NCBI RefSeq assembly: GCF_033843645.1
Contig: NZ_JAWXVZ010000012.1
Coordinates: 71,735 to 135,734 of the forward strand
DNA length: 64,000 bases
DNA from: Pseudovibrio zosterae
GTDB taxonomy: Bacteria; Pseudomonadota; Alphaproteobacteria; Rhizobiales; Stappiaceae
Reading direction: 5' to 3'
Shown: positions 1 to 9,688 of the stretch, piece by piece
Layout: every line of letters starts with the position of its first letter
How positions within the stretch are numbered: position 1 is the stretch's first letter
Position numbers and translations under genes: made by a program
Notes under the pieces: model-generated
Seen by the model: only the letters and a program-made list of their open reading frames with translations
Database searches by the model: none
What the model was told of the DNA's origin: nothing

Positions 1-1
1 C

Positions 2-3000
2 GTTGGCAGTCTTGAAAAAACACTGATAGACGTTGAAGGCGCAGTCCGGCAATTGCAGGCCGACGATCTGGCCACCTATCTGCAGATCAGAGAGCGCTTC
101 AACCCCTATCCTCAGAACTTGCGGGACGTGACGCTGGCAAGCCTGCGCTGGGATATCGAGCAGCGTCTGCGCGTCAAGAACGAGATGAGCGAAATGCTGC
201 AAAAACTCGTCTGGTTCAGCGGATTGGCTATCGCCTCGCTCATGGGCCTCATGGGCTTCTTGGTGTACTATGAGATGCACACCAACAAGCTTCTTCGGAA
301 AACCCTTGAGGCGCAGGAGAAGGCCAGCTCCGCCCGTCAACGCCTTTCCGATGCTGTTGAGAACATCAATGAGGGCTTCCTGTTATGTGATGCACAAGAC
401 CGTGTTGTGCTCTGGAACCAGAAGTTCACCCATATCTACAAGATCTCCGCAGCTGCGTTGCGCGCAGGTGTCCCCTACATGGATGTCCTGAAATACGGTG
501 CGGAAAACAACGAGTTTGACCTGCAAGGCCAAGGCTTGGCCCAGTGGCTGGAGCATCGTCAGCAGTCGCGGCGCAAGCCGGTCGCTACCTATGAAATGAA
601 GCTGAGCGATGGGCGCTGGGTGCGGATTTCAGACAAGCACACCGAAGATGGCGGGATCGTTAGCATCCGCACCGATATCACAGAGATGAAACGCCGAGAA
701 GCCGAACTGGAACACGCCCGAGAACACGTGAGCCAACAGGCAGATCAGCTCTCCAGAATGGCCAAGGAAGCCGAGCACGCCCGCAGCATATTGGATGATG
801 CGGTGAACAGTCTGGACGAGTGCCTTGTCCTGTTCGACCGGACGGACAGGCTTATCTTGTGCAATCGTCGGTTCAGAGAGCTGTTCGGAGACAAGGCCGA
901 GCGTATTCACCGCGGCATGACCTATGAGGAAACGATCCGCCTTGCCGTTGAAGCACGCGTATATCCAAAGCCCGACGATTTGGAGGCTTTCATCAGTGAG
1001 CGCATGAAAAAACGCCGCAGCGCTTTGGCATCTGATCAGGTTCACTACCGCCATCAGGAGCCCACGGCCAATGGCCGCTGGATGCAACTCTCAACGCAAC
1101 GCACAAGCACCGGCGGGATGGTTTCTGTCTTCACGGACATTACGGAGGCCAAGAGCCGCGCGCTGGAAATCCAAAGCGCCAATGAACGTTTGGAAAAGCA
1201 AGCCGTACAGCTTAAGGATCTGGCGGAGAAAGCCCAAACGGCCAGCCGTGCCAAATCCGAGTTCCTCTCCATGATCTCCCATGAGATCCGCACGCCCCTC
1301 AACGCCATCATGGGGTTCGCTTCCCTGCTTTCGGACAGCGACTTGAAATCTGATCAACGCAGATTTACCGCCGAAATACAGCAGTCTGGTCAGCGTCTGT
1401 TGGGTCTCATATCAGACACGATCGACTTCTCCGATCTGGACTCTGGCAAAATCAAGCTCAACTATCGCCCGTTCGATTTACAGCGCCTCGTGAACAAGAG
1501 CTTGCGCCTTGCTGAAGATGCGGTTGGCGACAAGAATGTGGAAGTTGACCTGAATCTGCCAGCTGATCTGCCGCGTATCTACAAGGGAGATGCCGGGAGA
1601 ATTGGTCAGGTGCTCACCCACTTCATGAGCAACGCAGCCAAGTTTACCAAACAAGGGCATGTGACCCTAGCTGTTGAAGGCATTGGCATCCATGAAGGCA
1701 AGCGCCGTTTGCGGTTTGCGGTCCACGATACCGGTTCCGGGATTGCATTGGATGTTCAAAAGCAGCTGTTCTTGCCATTTGAGCGCAAGCGGCAGGATAG
1801 AGATCTGACAGAGCCCGGTGCCGGACTTGGGCTCGTCATCTGCAAGCGACTTGTCAACCTGATGAAAGGTGAGATCGGCTTCGAGAGCACTGTCGGTTTC
1901 GGCTCCCAGTTCTGGTTCGAAATCGAGCTGGAAGCCATGGAAGGTGAGGCGGCGGAAAATGACCCTGAGTGGAAGGGCATTCAGGGCACGCTTGACCTTG
2001 AACAACCTGCCGAGCCAGTGCGCCTCAAGATCCTTGTCGCCGAAGATACGCCCGCAAGTCAGCTGGTCATCAAAACCGCATTGGAAAAACGCGGGCACAT
2101 TGTAACCACCGCGCAGGACGGAGTAGAGGCGCTGGAGGCGGTCGGACGCCGTGATTTCGACCTTATTCTGATGGACATGCAGATGCCCAACATGGACGGC
2201 ATGACCGCCACCCGGAAAATCCGGGAGATGGGTCTGCCGATGTCTGCAACACCAATCTATGCACTGTCAGCACAGGCGATGGCAGCAGACAAGGAAGCCG
2301 CTTTTGCAGCTGGTCTGACAGGTTACCTCACCAAGCCCATAAGCTGGGAGGAGCTGGACAGCGTATTGGCAGTGGTGCGTCAAAGCGTTGCCAAGCGGGA
2401 AGACCAAGACAGTGAAAAGTATGTCGAGAAGGCAGAGCTGCCCGCCAACATTCTGCCGCCTACAGCAGAAAACGAGGAAGTCCAACCGGATATATTTGCG
2501 CTGCCCAACGATGGCTGGAAACAGGAGCTCAGGCGCCTGGAGGCGCTGCTTCAAGATGACGATCTGGCGGCACCCGTCAGGGAAGGAAGTCTAATGGTAC
2601 ATGCCCATAAGCAAGAAGAAAAAGGCTACGAACCCTCGAAGACCCGGACTGGCGAGGCTAATAGCGGCAAGAAATCATCGACCATTGATCAGCAGACCTT
2701 GAATGATATCGTCGAGGCAGTCGGTGAGGATGTTTTTGCCAGCCTACTAAGTACATTCTTTACCAACTCGGAAGAACTTTTTGACCAGTTCAACATGTGC
2801 ATTGAGACTGGCGATATTGAGCAGCTACGAAAGACCGCCCATAGATTTTCAGGGCTCATGTCCCAATTCGGCGCATTGGAGGCAGCAAAAATTGCATCCG
2901 AAGTAGAAAATGAACCGGATCAGGAAGTTCTTTTAGAATTGGCTAGTGAATTTATACAGTCAGCAGGAACTGCAGTTTCAGAACTCAAGAAATTACCCTG

Positions 3001-3040
3001 CGTTAAATTCGAATTGACGGAGGTTGCGTCCTCTTCTTAA
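2..3040 (+). CDS. Hybrid sensor histidine kinase with receiver and HPt domains (5' end outside window)
   Basis: Multistep phosphorelay kinase. The frame is open to the left edge, so the TTG at 53 is probably internal and the N-terminal sensor is missing. Numbered from that TTG: membrane segment about 54-73, two PAS domains about 97-215 and 245-365, a short coiled coil, HisKA with SHEIRTPLN (His codon 1280-1282), HATPase with DTGSGI and GAGLGL, receiver about 655-785 (Asp in LMDMQMPN, codon 2174-2176, KP lysine), and a C-terminal HPt domain (TAHRFSG, His codon 2840-2842). All phosphotransfer residues are intact, so it carries a full His-Asp-His relay. The sigma54 response regulator 61 bp downstream is the obvious receiver. 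The layout recalls a LuxQ-LuxU fusion feeding LuxO; that likeness is inferred from domain order only. Confidence 0.9.
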   Translation, partial: VGSLEKTLIDVEGAVRQLQADDLATYLQIRERFNPYPQNLRDVTLASLRWDIEQRLRVKNEMSEMLQKLVWFSGLAIASLMGLMGFLVYYEMHTNKLLRKTLEAQEKASSARQRLSDAVENINEGFLLCDAQDRVVLWNQKFTHIYKISAAALRAGVPYMDVLKYGAENNEFDLQGQGLAQWLEHRQQSRRKPVATYEMKLSDGRWVRISDKHTEDGGIVSIRTDITEMKRREAELEHAREHVSQQADQLSRMAKEAEHARSILDDAVNSLDECLVLFDRTDRLILCNRRFRELFGDKAERIHRGMTYEETIRLAVEARVYPKPDDLEAFISERMKKRRSALASDQVHYRHQEPTANGRWMQLSTQRTSTGGMVSVFTDITEAKSRALEIQSANERLEKQAVQLKDLAEKAQTASRAKSEFLSMISHEIRTPLNAIMGFASLLSDSDLKSDQRRFTAEIQQSGQRLLGLISDTIDFSDLDSGKIKLNYRPFDLQRLVNKSLRLAEDAVGDKNVEVDLNLPADLPRIYKGDAGRIGQVLTHFMSNAAKFTKQGHVTLAVEGIGIHEGKRRLRFAVHDTGSGIALDVQKQLFLPFERKRQDRDLTEPGAGLGLVICKRLVNLMKGEIGFESTVGFGSQFWFEIELEAMEGEAAENDPEWKGIQGTLDLEQPAEPVRLKILVAEDTPASQLVIKTALEKRGHIVTTAQDGVEALEAVGRRDFDLILMDMQMPNMDGMTATRKIREMGLPMSATPIYALSAQAMAADKEAAFAAGLTGYLTKPISWEELDSVLAVVRQSVAKREDQDSEKYVEKAELPANILPPTAENEEVQPDIFALPNDGWKQELRRLEALLQDDDLAAPVREGSLMVHAHKQEEKGYEPSKTRTGEANSGKKSSTIDQQTLNDIVEAVGEDVFASLLSTFFTNSEELFDQFNMCIETGDIEQLRKTAHRFSGLMSQFGALEAAKIASEVENEPDQEVLLELASEFIQSAGTAVSELKKLPCVKFELTEVASSS

Positions 3041-3101
3041 CGTCGGCATCTGAACTTGCTGGCGCATTTTTGCCAGATGCAACCTTGTTGTGCAGGATTA
3101 G

Positions 3102-4709
3102 ATGTCAAACCAACCCGCGGACATCCTCATTGTCGAGGATACCTATGCTTTGCTGCAAACGTACAAGGCCTACCTGAAGCAGGAGGAGGCTCGGGTGCGC
3201 GGTGTTGAAACCGGGCAGCAGGCGATGGAAGAGATTCAGGCTGCGGTCCCGGACGTCATAGTTCTCGACGTCAATCTGCCAGACATGCACGGCATAGACG
3301 TTCTCAAGGCCATTCGCGCCGAGGGGCTGACTTCGGAAGTCGTTGTGATTACCGGACAGGCTTCGGTAAATCTGGCTGTTGAAGCCATGCGGGAAGGGGC
3401 GTTCGACTTCATCATGAAGCCGTTTTCTGCGGATCGCCTGCGGACCACCATTCGCAATGCGCTGGAACGGCGGGAGCTGAGCGAACTGGGCAGCAAGGTG
3501 GAGGGGCCAGATCAAGAACAGGGCCTGTCCAACATCATCGGAAAATCCGAGTCCATGCAGGCGGTTTACCGCATGCTTCGTGCTGTTGCGCCCACAAATG
3601 CCTCCGTTTTCATCCGCGGGGAAAGCGGAACCGGTAAGGAGCTGTGCGCTGAGGCGGTGCATCAGCTTTCCAAGCGCAGCACAGGCCCAATGGTCACCAT
3701 AAACTGTGCGGCGATACCAAAGGACCTTTTGGAAAGCGAGATTTTTGGTCACATCAAGGGGGCGTTCACCGGCGCGACTTCCGATCGCAAGGGAGCCGCA
3801 TTGTCAGCGGACAAGGGCACGTTGTTTCTGGATGAGGTCTGTGAAATGGATCTGTCCTTGCAGTCCAAGCTGCTGCGTTTCCTGCAGGAAAAGCAGGTGC
3901 AAAGGGTAGGGGAGGATCGCCTGCGAGACGCGGATGTGCGAATTGTCTGCGCGACCAACCGCGACCCGGTGGCCGAGGTTGCCGCTGGTCGGTTTCGGGA
4001 AGATCTGTACTACCGCCTTCATGTGGTTCCCATTGACCTGCCGCCCCTCAGAAACCGCGGCATGGATATTCTCCTCATGGCGCGTCATTTTCTGGACGCC
4101 TATGCGCAGGAAGACGGCAAGCGGTTCACCCGCTTCAGCCCGGAAGCCGAACAGGCGCTCATGGCCTTTTCCTGGCCCGGTAACATCAGGCAGTTGCAAA
4201 ATGTGTTGCGAAGCGCTGTTGTGCTCAATGACGGTGATGTGCTCGAGCGCTACATGCTGCCGCCCGACATTGCAGAAGGCTCTGTGCGGTCCCTGCCAAA
4301 ATCCCAACCAAGTGCAGGGCATCGGGTGGCTGAGCCGTCAGCCCATCCAAGTCTCCATGCCAATGGGGATGAGAACAGTCGAGTGAGCCCCCCTTCCTAT
4401 GGTCATGAGGCCGGTGCTGCTCATGCGCCGTTGAGACAGCAAGGTGAGGTTGCTCAACAAAGCCCGCTGACCTTGCCTTTCCAAAGCGAGTCCCGTGATG
4501 CCTCACGCATCTTGCCTCTGGAGACAGTCATTCGCCTGACCATTGAAGACGCCATCGACCGTTGCAATGGCAGCATTCCAAGGGCTGCTGCGGCGTTAGA
4601 GGTGAGCCCCTCCACGATCTACCGCCGTCTGCAGGCATGGGAGCTTGAAGATCAGGTGGCTCAAAATGCGCAGGACGACGCCCAGTCCTCTTCTGGGGCA
4701 AAATCCTGA
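3102..4709 (+). CDS. Sigma54-dependent response regulator (REC-AAA+-Fis HTH)
   Basis: NtrC/LuxO-type enhancer-binding protein. Residues 1-125 are a receiver (acidic E12/D13, phosphoacceptor D56, lysine in IMKPF). Next comes an AAA+ domain with Walker A GESGTGKE and the GAFTGA loop that contacts sigma54, then a low-complexity Pro/Ser/His linker (about 395-470) and a Fis-type helix-turn-helix at about 480-525. The ATG at 3102 follows CAGGA at 3093-3097. It is co-directional with the HPt-containing kinase 61 bp upstream, its likely phosphodonor. The polysaccharide genes begin 35 bp beyond its stop on the other strand. Three sigma54-like promoters at 15741, 15774 and 19366 make those genes its plausible targets (inference). 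Confidence 0.93.
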   Translation: MSNQPADILIVEDTYALLQTYKAYLKQEEARVRGVETGQQAMEEIQAAVPDVIVLDVNLPDMHGIDVLKAIRAEGLTSEVVVITGQASVNLAVEAMREGAFDFIMKPFSADRLRTTIRNALERRELSELGSKVEGPDQEQGLSNIIGKSESMQAVYRMLRAVAPTNASVFIRGESGTGKELCAEAVHQLSKRSTGPMVTINCAAIPKDLLESEIFGHIKGAFTGATSDRKGAALSADKGTLFLDEVCEMDLSLQSKLLRFLQEKQVQRVGEDRLRDADVRIVCATNRDPVAEVAAGRFREDLYYRLHVVPIDLPPLRNRGMDILLMARHFLDAYAQEDGKRFTRFSPEAEQALMAFSWPGNIRQLQNVLRSAVVLNDGDVLERYMLPPDIAEGSVRSLPKSQPSAGHRVAEPSAHPSLHANGDENSRVSPPSYGHEAGAAHAPLRQQGEVAQQSPLTLPFQSESRDASRILPLETVIRLTIEDAIDRCNGSIPRAAAALEVSPSTIYRRLQAWELEDQVAQNAQDDAQSSSGAKS

Positions 4710-4744
4710 GTGCGGCTTGCGGACACCTCAGCCTGTTGTTTGCG

Positions 4745-6259
4745 CTAGGCGGCTTCTTGATCCGGTTTGCTCTTCCCCTTGCGGGTCTGTCCCGGTTTGG
4801 TGGAAGGGTCTACCATCCTGGGCATGCGAACAATTATGGGTAGATTGTTGGTCGCTGCAAGAAACGCATCTTGCCGTCTCAAGGTCGGGTCCAGCACTTC
4901 AAACACAACAGCAAGGCCAACCCCCAGCATGATCGCGGCGAAAATGCCGCCAGCTACATAAACCACCTTACCGGGTGTGATCGGCGCTTGGGGGTCTTCA
5001 GCCGCATCAACAATCTTCACCCGCTCCGGGGCTTCAAACTTGCCGAGCGCGCCCGTCACCTCAGCCATTTCATAGCGACGGGAGAGTTCGCTGTAGGTTT
5101 CCTGAGCCAGATCGATGTCACGTTCAAGCCGGTTCATTTGTTTTTCAATTGGCCCAAACTCGGCAACACTTGCTTCCATTTCGGCTATGTTATTCTTAAG
5201 GAGCGCCACGTCTTTGGAGAGCGCCTCGCGCTTGCTCTCCGCCGTTTGCAATGCTTGCATCTGCGAAACAAGCAGAGGCACCGTTTTCTGGTCCGCGTTC
5301 AGCTCTTGTCCAGCAGCCATGTTCCATAGCCGGTCAAGGTCCGCGTCTGTTAGGTCGGAAGCGGCATCAAAAAGCAGTTTGCGCTCCTCGGTAAGCTGGC
5401 GCAGCGTTTCTTGTGCTGCCCGCACGTCTGAGTGGTTCTCGGTGTAGCGTGTTCTCAGGTTGGCCAGCAGGCTGGTCTGGGCAACAATGCGCTCTTCCAG
5501 TCGCCCCATAGCCGGGTTCGTACTGGCAAGTCGTTTCTTCAGGTGGTTTAGCTCTGCTTCCGCCGAGGCCAGCTGAACGCTTTTGCTGTCAAGCTCGGAG
5601 CGTAAGGTCACCAAGCGCTGGACGTTGGCGGTGTAAACGGAAGGCAGCTTGTCGGCGTTCAGCGTTTTGAATTCAGCCAGCTCGTCTTCCTTTGCACGCA
5701 ACAAGGTTTCTTGTTTTGCCAGTTGTTCAGCCAGGAAGGTACCACTCTTGTCGACGGCCGACCTTTCTGGTGAGAGCAGCCGTTCAAGAAAGCGCTCTCC
5801 CACAGCCTCCAGCTTTGCCGCCAGTCCATTGGGATTGGTGGACGTGATGGTGAGCTGCACGAGGTCGTTGCCCACCAGTTGCGCATTGATCGAAGCAGAA
5901 AGGGAGCGGACCATCAACTCCCGCTCTCGCTGAGGTGTGCTGGGGGTAATGTCCCCTACGTCTTCCAGAACACGTCCGAGCACATGTTCGCTGTGCAGCA
6001 GCGCGTCAAGTGCGGGCATGCGCTCTTTCAGGTTGGGGCCAATTGCAAGGTCTTCCAGAAATGGGTTCAGCCGGGCGGGTTCCTGAACAAGCACAGTCAT
6101 CGTCGCTGCGTAGCGCTTCGGTGCATAGTCGGAGACGAAAAATGCCATGGCAGGCAGGATAAGCATGGGAATGCAGATCATGTACCGCCGGCGCCATGCC
6201 GCTTCCAGCACAAGCAGGAAAAAGTCTCGGATTGATCTGCCTTTGCCATTTATCATCAT
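4745..6259 (-). CDS. Wzz/GumC-type polysaccharide co-polymerase (chain-length determinant)
   Basis: Inner-membrane protein of Wzx/Wzy-dependent polysaccharide export. It has an N-terminal transmembrane segment (YMICIPMLILPAMAFFV), a Wzz domain, long periplasmic coiled coils over the middle 250 residues, and a second membrane helix near the C-terminus (VVYVAGGIFAAIMLGVGLAVV) followed by a short basic tail. No tyrosine-kinase domain is attached, so any BY-kinase partner is encoded elsewhere. It is the last gene of the minus-strand operon. The start is uncertain: I chose the ATG at 6259; a TTG at 6340 would add 27 very basic residues, and neither has a clear ribosome-binding site. Confidence 0.87.
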   Translation of the reverse strand: MMINGKGRSIRDFFLLVLEAAWRRRYMICIPMLILPAMAFFVSDYAPKRYAATMTVLVQEPARLNPFLEDLAIGPNLKERMPALDALLHSEHVLGRVLEDVGDITPSTPQRERELMVRSLSASINAQLVGNDLVQLTITSTNPNGLAAKLEAVGERFLERLLSPERSAVDKSGTFLAEQLAKQETLLRAKEDELAEFKTLNADKLPSVYTANVQRLVTLRSELDSKSVQLASAEAELNHLKKRLASTNPAMGRLEERIVAQTSLLANLRTRYTENHSDVRAAQETLRQLTEERKLLFDAASDLTDADLDRLWNMAAGQELNADQKTVPLLVSQMQALQTAESKREALSKDVALLKNNIAEMEASVAEFGPIEKQMNRLERDIDLAQETYSELSRRYEMAEVTGALGKFEAPERVKIVDAAEDPQAPITPGKVVYVAGGIFAAIMLGVGLAVVFEVLDPTLRRQDAFLAATNNLPIIVRMPRMVDPSTKPGQTRKGKSKPDQEAA

Positions 6260-6376
6260 GAATACTCTACGTGAGGATGGGCGCTTGCGTCTGCTGCTTT
6301 CTTTTTGTTTTCTCAATAGTTTGTCGCAGATATTGCTCAATTTTTATGAGCTTTTTTCCGAGGCAGTCCTGTTACC

Positions 6377-7240
6377 TCATGGGGTGATCTCAAGCAGCGC
6401 TTCGCCTGCTTCAAGGTCCGGTGACACGCGCTCACGAACCTCAATTGTGTCCGGCAAGCTGGCAATGATACGCTTGCTCACCGCCCGAGCCTTGCGAAGG
6501 CGTTCAAAAGCCTCGCCGTGGTCAGGCAAGCCAACGGTCAGCATCAAGGACCAATTGTTCTCAGCCGCCAGATAAGAGAACCGTTCCAGATCACTACGCG
6601 CCTGTTCCGAAAGCGGCGTCACCTCATCAAGGCCTTGAAACACAAGCGTGTCGCCCGGACGCAGTTTGGGAGAGGGTGCGCTTTGAGAAGCGGGATCTTC
6701 CGCGCTCAATGCGGCTCGTGCTGCAGCAAGCAACTGCATGCGTGCGTTGATGAGCGCCGGGTCTGTGGCAGCGCTCCGCCCAAAGACGTCAGCGCGGGAA
6801 GCTTGAGGTGTTTCAGGAAGGCGGATGCTGCCGGTTATGTCCTTAGCGTCTCCTGCATAGCTCGGTACTGCTTGCACAGGCCGGCGCGCCATGAAATCTC
6901 TAAACAGCTCTTCTGCAGAAGGCTGTCCCGTGTACGGAGCCGTGGTCCCATCTGCGGTGAGCTTGTTTGCGTCCTCCCGCTGTTGCGGTGACGGTACTGC
7001 AATGCCCGCCCGCGCTTCTGCCAGCATGCGTTCCCTCACGCTGTCCGCCGAACTGGGGTCCGGTCTCTCAGCGTCACGGCTGGTCTGCGAAAGCGCATCG
7101 TCACTTTCACCAGCTGCACGTGCGCTGGCCGCCTTTCCCTGTGCTTGGAGGTAGTCCGGCAAAAGCTCAAGATCATCCGTTTGAACGCAAGAAGCGAACA
7201 TCAAACAGAGTATAACGATAAGGACGTTTGTCCTGATCAT
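6377..7240 (-). CDS. Lipoprotein in polysaccharide operon, possible OmpA-like C-terminus
   Basis: Protein of 287 residues with a lipoprotein-type signal (hydrophobic stretch ending MFASC), a long Ala/Ser/Asp-rich disordered middle, and a C-terminal part of about 100 residues (from LVFQGLDEVTPLSEQA to the end) that weakly resembles OmpA/Pal peptidoglycan-binding domains. The ATG at 7240 is preferred over a TTG at 7255 because GAGG lies about 10 nt upstream of it. It sits between the DUF4091 gene and the Wzz gene, so an outer-membrane or periplasmic role in export or anchoring is a reasonable guess. No outer-membrane Wza-type exporter is present. The OmpA resemblance is by eye only. Confidence 0.65.
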   Translation of the reverse strand: MIRTNVLIVILCLMFASCVQTDDLELLPDYLQAQGKAASARAAGESDDALSQTSRDAERPDPSSADSVRERMLAEARAGIAVPSPQQREDANKLTADGTTAPYTGQPSAEELFRDFMARRPVQAVPSYAGDAKDITGSIRLPETPQASRADVFGRSAATDPALINARMQLLAAARAALSAEDPASQSAPSPKLRPGDTLVFQGLDEVTPLSEQARSDLERFSYLAAENNWSLMLTVGLPDHGEAFERLRKARAVSKRIIASLPDTIEVRERVSPDLEAGEALLEITP

Positions 7241-7278
7241 TGATTTTTGCCTCAATAAACCGCGTTTAATATTATGTT

Positions 7279-9675
7279 TTATTTTTGTGTATCAATTATT
7301 TTTTTAATTTCTTCTTCATAAGTATTTGGCGATTTGTTTCGATCCCACCAGAGTGTTTCGATGTTTTTCCATAGTTTCCACTTAAGGTCTTGTGCTTCTT
7401 CGTCTTCTTGTTGCCCAAAGTGCAGCAGCCAGCGCTGGTCAACCACGCCCTCGGCCATGTCCAGAAGGCCAGAATGGATATCGGGCTGACTCGGGCACAC
7501 CTCTGCACTCGGCAACAGCATCATCACATCCCCCTCGCGGCCGTCGGTTGGGTCGAACGGGTCCGCCGTTGGCATGCGGCTGTGCCACTGAACATAGGCC
7601 TCTGCCCCGGTCACCAGAACACCCAGAGCGGCCGTCATCCGAGGCTGTCTCGTGTTGTAAAGCCAGACCTTGAGCCCCTCCCGCTGGAGGGAGCGAATAT
7701 CCATGGGCTGCAGGCCATAGCCGTCGTTGATCTGGACGAGGTCGAACAGCCGGGCCAACGCGCGGTCTTCTTCCGAGTTCAGTTGCGCCGCCAATTTCAC
7801 ATCAGGGGCGACTTCCCGGAACACGTCAACCAGATGCGGCAGGTCATAGGCTTGCATGTCCGGGTTTGAAGGTTCATCCGCCACGCTCCAGTAGATCGGG
7901 GAAAGCCCTCGCTCCTCTGCCTCTTGGGTGATCCGTTGAAGCTGCACTGCGGCAGCTTCAATGCCAACCTGTTCAATCAGGCGCTTTGCGGGCGTATAGG
8001 CCATCACGGCGGGCGCGAATTGCTTTGCCGCGGACAGTTCTTGGAAAAAGGCCTGTTCCTCATCTGGTGTGGGTGTAATCAGCCCGGGCGCTAGTGGGCT
8101 GAGGCCCAGCTTATTGAAGAAAGCAATGTCGCATTGCAGCTGAGCAACGCGCTTCTCACCGTCCTGCCAGGCCCAGGTTAGATGTGGTGCCTCATCCATG
8201 TAAAACCCGGCAGGGGCTCTTGAGGGCGGCAATGTACTCTCGAGAACTTCAAGGTTGATGGGAAGGCTCACATTGCCAAAGCTGCTCGTCACCGCCAGCT
8301 GCATGGGATAGGTCCCCTTTGGCGTGTCGGGCGGCACTGAAACCCATATCTCCACACGCCGTGGACGTTCTGGAGCAACTGTGAGGCCGCTCACGTCAGA
8401 CAGAAGGCGTGTTTCCTGAACGCTCAAGGAGCTGGCGTTCGCTGCTGGCCTGTCCAGGGTCCGAAGGGCCGCCCAAAGAAACAGCGCTGCTTCAGGGGGG
8501 GCGCCCGTTAGGGAAGCGCTAAGCAGGTCTATGCGTTCATCGCTCACAAGGTCCACACTCAGGCGCGCTCCTGTTCCGGCGGCGATGCGCAAGGGCAGGG
8601 CTACCATCGGTTTCACCGCTTGGGTCAGATTGAAAACCGCATCTGCTGGCTCTCGGGGGCCCAATGGCACCACAGGCCAAGCCGCGCGCGCAATTCGGGC
8701 GCGTTCTTCCAGCACAATGTTGAGCGCCCTGTCATCCCCCTTGGGTGTGAGCAAAACGGCGGAGAGGTAGGTGGCATCGGCGCTGTCGCCAGCAAGGTCA
8801 ATGCGCACGCCTTCGCTGGTGGCGGTGGTGGTCGCCTTCAGATACCCCCCACGGTAGCGCGCCAGGTCCGTCCATGCATCACCTTGTCCCAGAACCTCGC
8901 GGCGTTTGCCTTCCAGATAGCGCTCACGCACCCAGTCTTCGATGCTGTGGCTTTTGTAAAACACGGTGTGGTCGTTGATGTTGATGCGCCGTTCCAGCGG
9001 ATGAGGCAAATGTTCCCATTCACCAATGTCTTCAGTCCATAAATGCACATCAACCTCATCTCCTTCACGCCACGGCAGAACGACACGCTCCATGCCATTG
9101 ATCCCGTTGGTAATCAGCGGATCGGAGCCTGTTCTGCGCAGCGCTGTGGGACGGCCTGACTCAATTAACGAGCTTTCCGGTGTAACCCGTTGAAAGCCCG
9201 GAAAAACTGGCGCATCGGCCTCACCAAAGCTATAACCAGCCGACCCTTCCGGGAGAGGGGCGGGTGTGAAAATGGAGACTTCCACCTCGCTGAAAATGGT
9301 GGAACTGTCGGGTGAAAACACAAAGACATCAGTGAGCTGGGCAAGGTCCATCAAACGCCCGCCGGTGGCCTTGATCCCGCGTAGAGGAATGCTGAGCTCA
9401 AAAGGCCCGGGCAACAATGTTTGTTCCAGATTGTATCGGCTGGCATATCCGGTTGAGGCGCTGTCATCAATGCGGACGATCAGCATCGCTTCACGTGCGC
9501 CCTCAAGCCGCCCTCGCACAATCAATTGTTCATTGCCGCTCAAGGTGTCGGAAGGCAGCGGCGTTTCAAGCGGCAGGTTTCCTTGGGTCAGCTCTTGTGC
9601 GGGCAGGGATACACTCAAGAGCGCGGCCAACCCAATGGTGGCAAGCAACAGAAAATGCCCAAGTGCTGATCGCAT
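7279..9675 (-). CDS. Exported DUF4091-type glycoside-hydrolase-like protein
   Basis: Large protein of 798 residues with a clear signal peptide (residues 1-27, cleavage near LPAQE), an N-terminal beta-rich region, and a C-terminal part resembling DUF4091 with the acidic motif WSVADEPSNPD and a region around WLYNTRQPRMTAALGVLVTGAEAYVQW. DUF4091 proteins resemble TIM-barrel glycoside hydrolases, so the protein may trim or modify the polymer made by this cluster in the periplasm or outside the cell. The ATG is preceded by GAGAGG at suitable spacing. It lies 13 bp downstream of the glycosyltransferase gene in the operon. Catalytic activity is not established; the D-E-P acidic pair is the obvious candidate site. 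Confidence 0.75.
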   Translation of the reverse strand: MRSALGHFLLLATIGLAALLSVSLPAQELTQGNLPLETPLPSDTLSGNEQLIVRGRLEGAREAMLIVRIDDSASTGYASRYNLEQTLLPGPFELSIPLRGIKATGGRLMDLAQLTDVFVFSPDSSTIFSEVEVSIFTPAPLPEGSAGYSFGEADAPVFPGFQRVTPESSLIESGRPTALRRTGSDPLITNGINGMERVVLPWREGDEVDVHLWTEDIGEWEHLPHPLERRININDHTVFYKSHSIEDWVRERYLEGKRREVLGQGDAWTDLARYRGGYLKATTTATSEGVRIDLAGDSADATYLSAVLLTPKGDDRALNIVLEERARIARAAWPVVPLGPREPADAVFNLTQAVKPMVALPLRIAAGTGARLSVDLVSDERIDLLSASLTGAPPEAALFLWAALRTLDRPAANASSLSVQETRLLSDVSGLTVAPERPRRVEIWVSVPPDTPKGTYPMQLAVTSSFGNVSLPINLEVLESTLPPSRAPAGFYMDEAPHLTWAWQDGEKRVAQLQCDIAFFNKLGLSPLAPGLITPTPDEEQAFFQELSAAKQFAPAVMAYTPAKRLIEQVGIEAAAVQLQRITQEAEERGLSPIYWSVADEPSNPDMQAYDLPHLVDVFREVAPDVKLAAQLNSEEDRALARLFDLVQINDGYGLQPMDIRSLQREGLKVWLYNTRQPRMTAALGVLVTGAEAYVQWHSRMPTADPFDPTDGREGDVMMLLPSAEVCPSQPDIHSGLLDMAEGVVDQRWLLHFGQQEDEEAQDLKWKLWKNIETLWWDRNKSPNTYEEEIKKIIDTQK

Positions 9676-9688
9676 GACTACCTCTCGC

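Noticed and set aside
3059..3076. Sigma54 promoter before the response-regulator gene
   Set aside because: CTGGC and TTTTGC occur but GG and GC are separated by 9 nt, one short of the required 10. The segment is better read as a small CTGGC/GCCAG hairpin.
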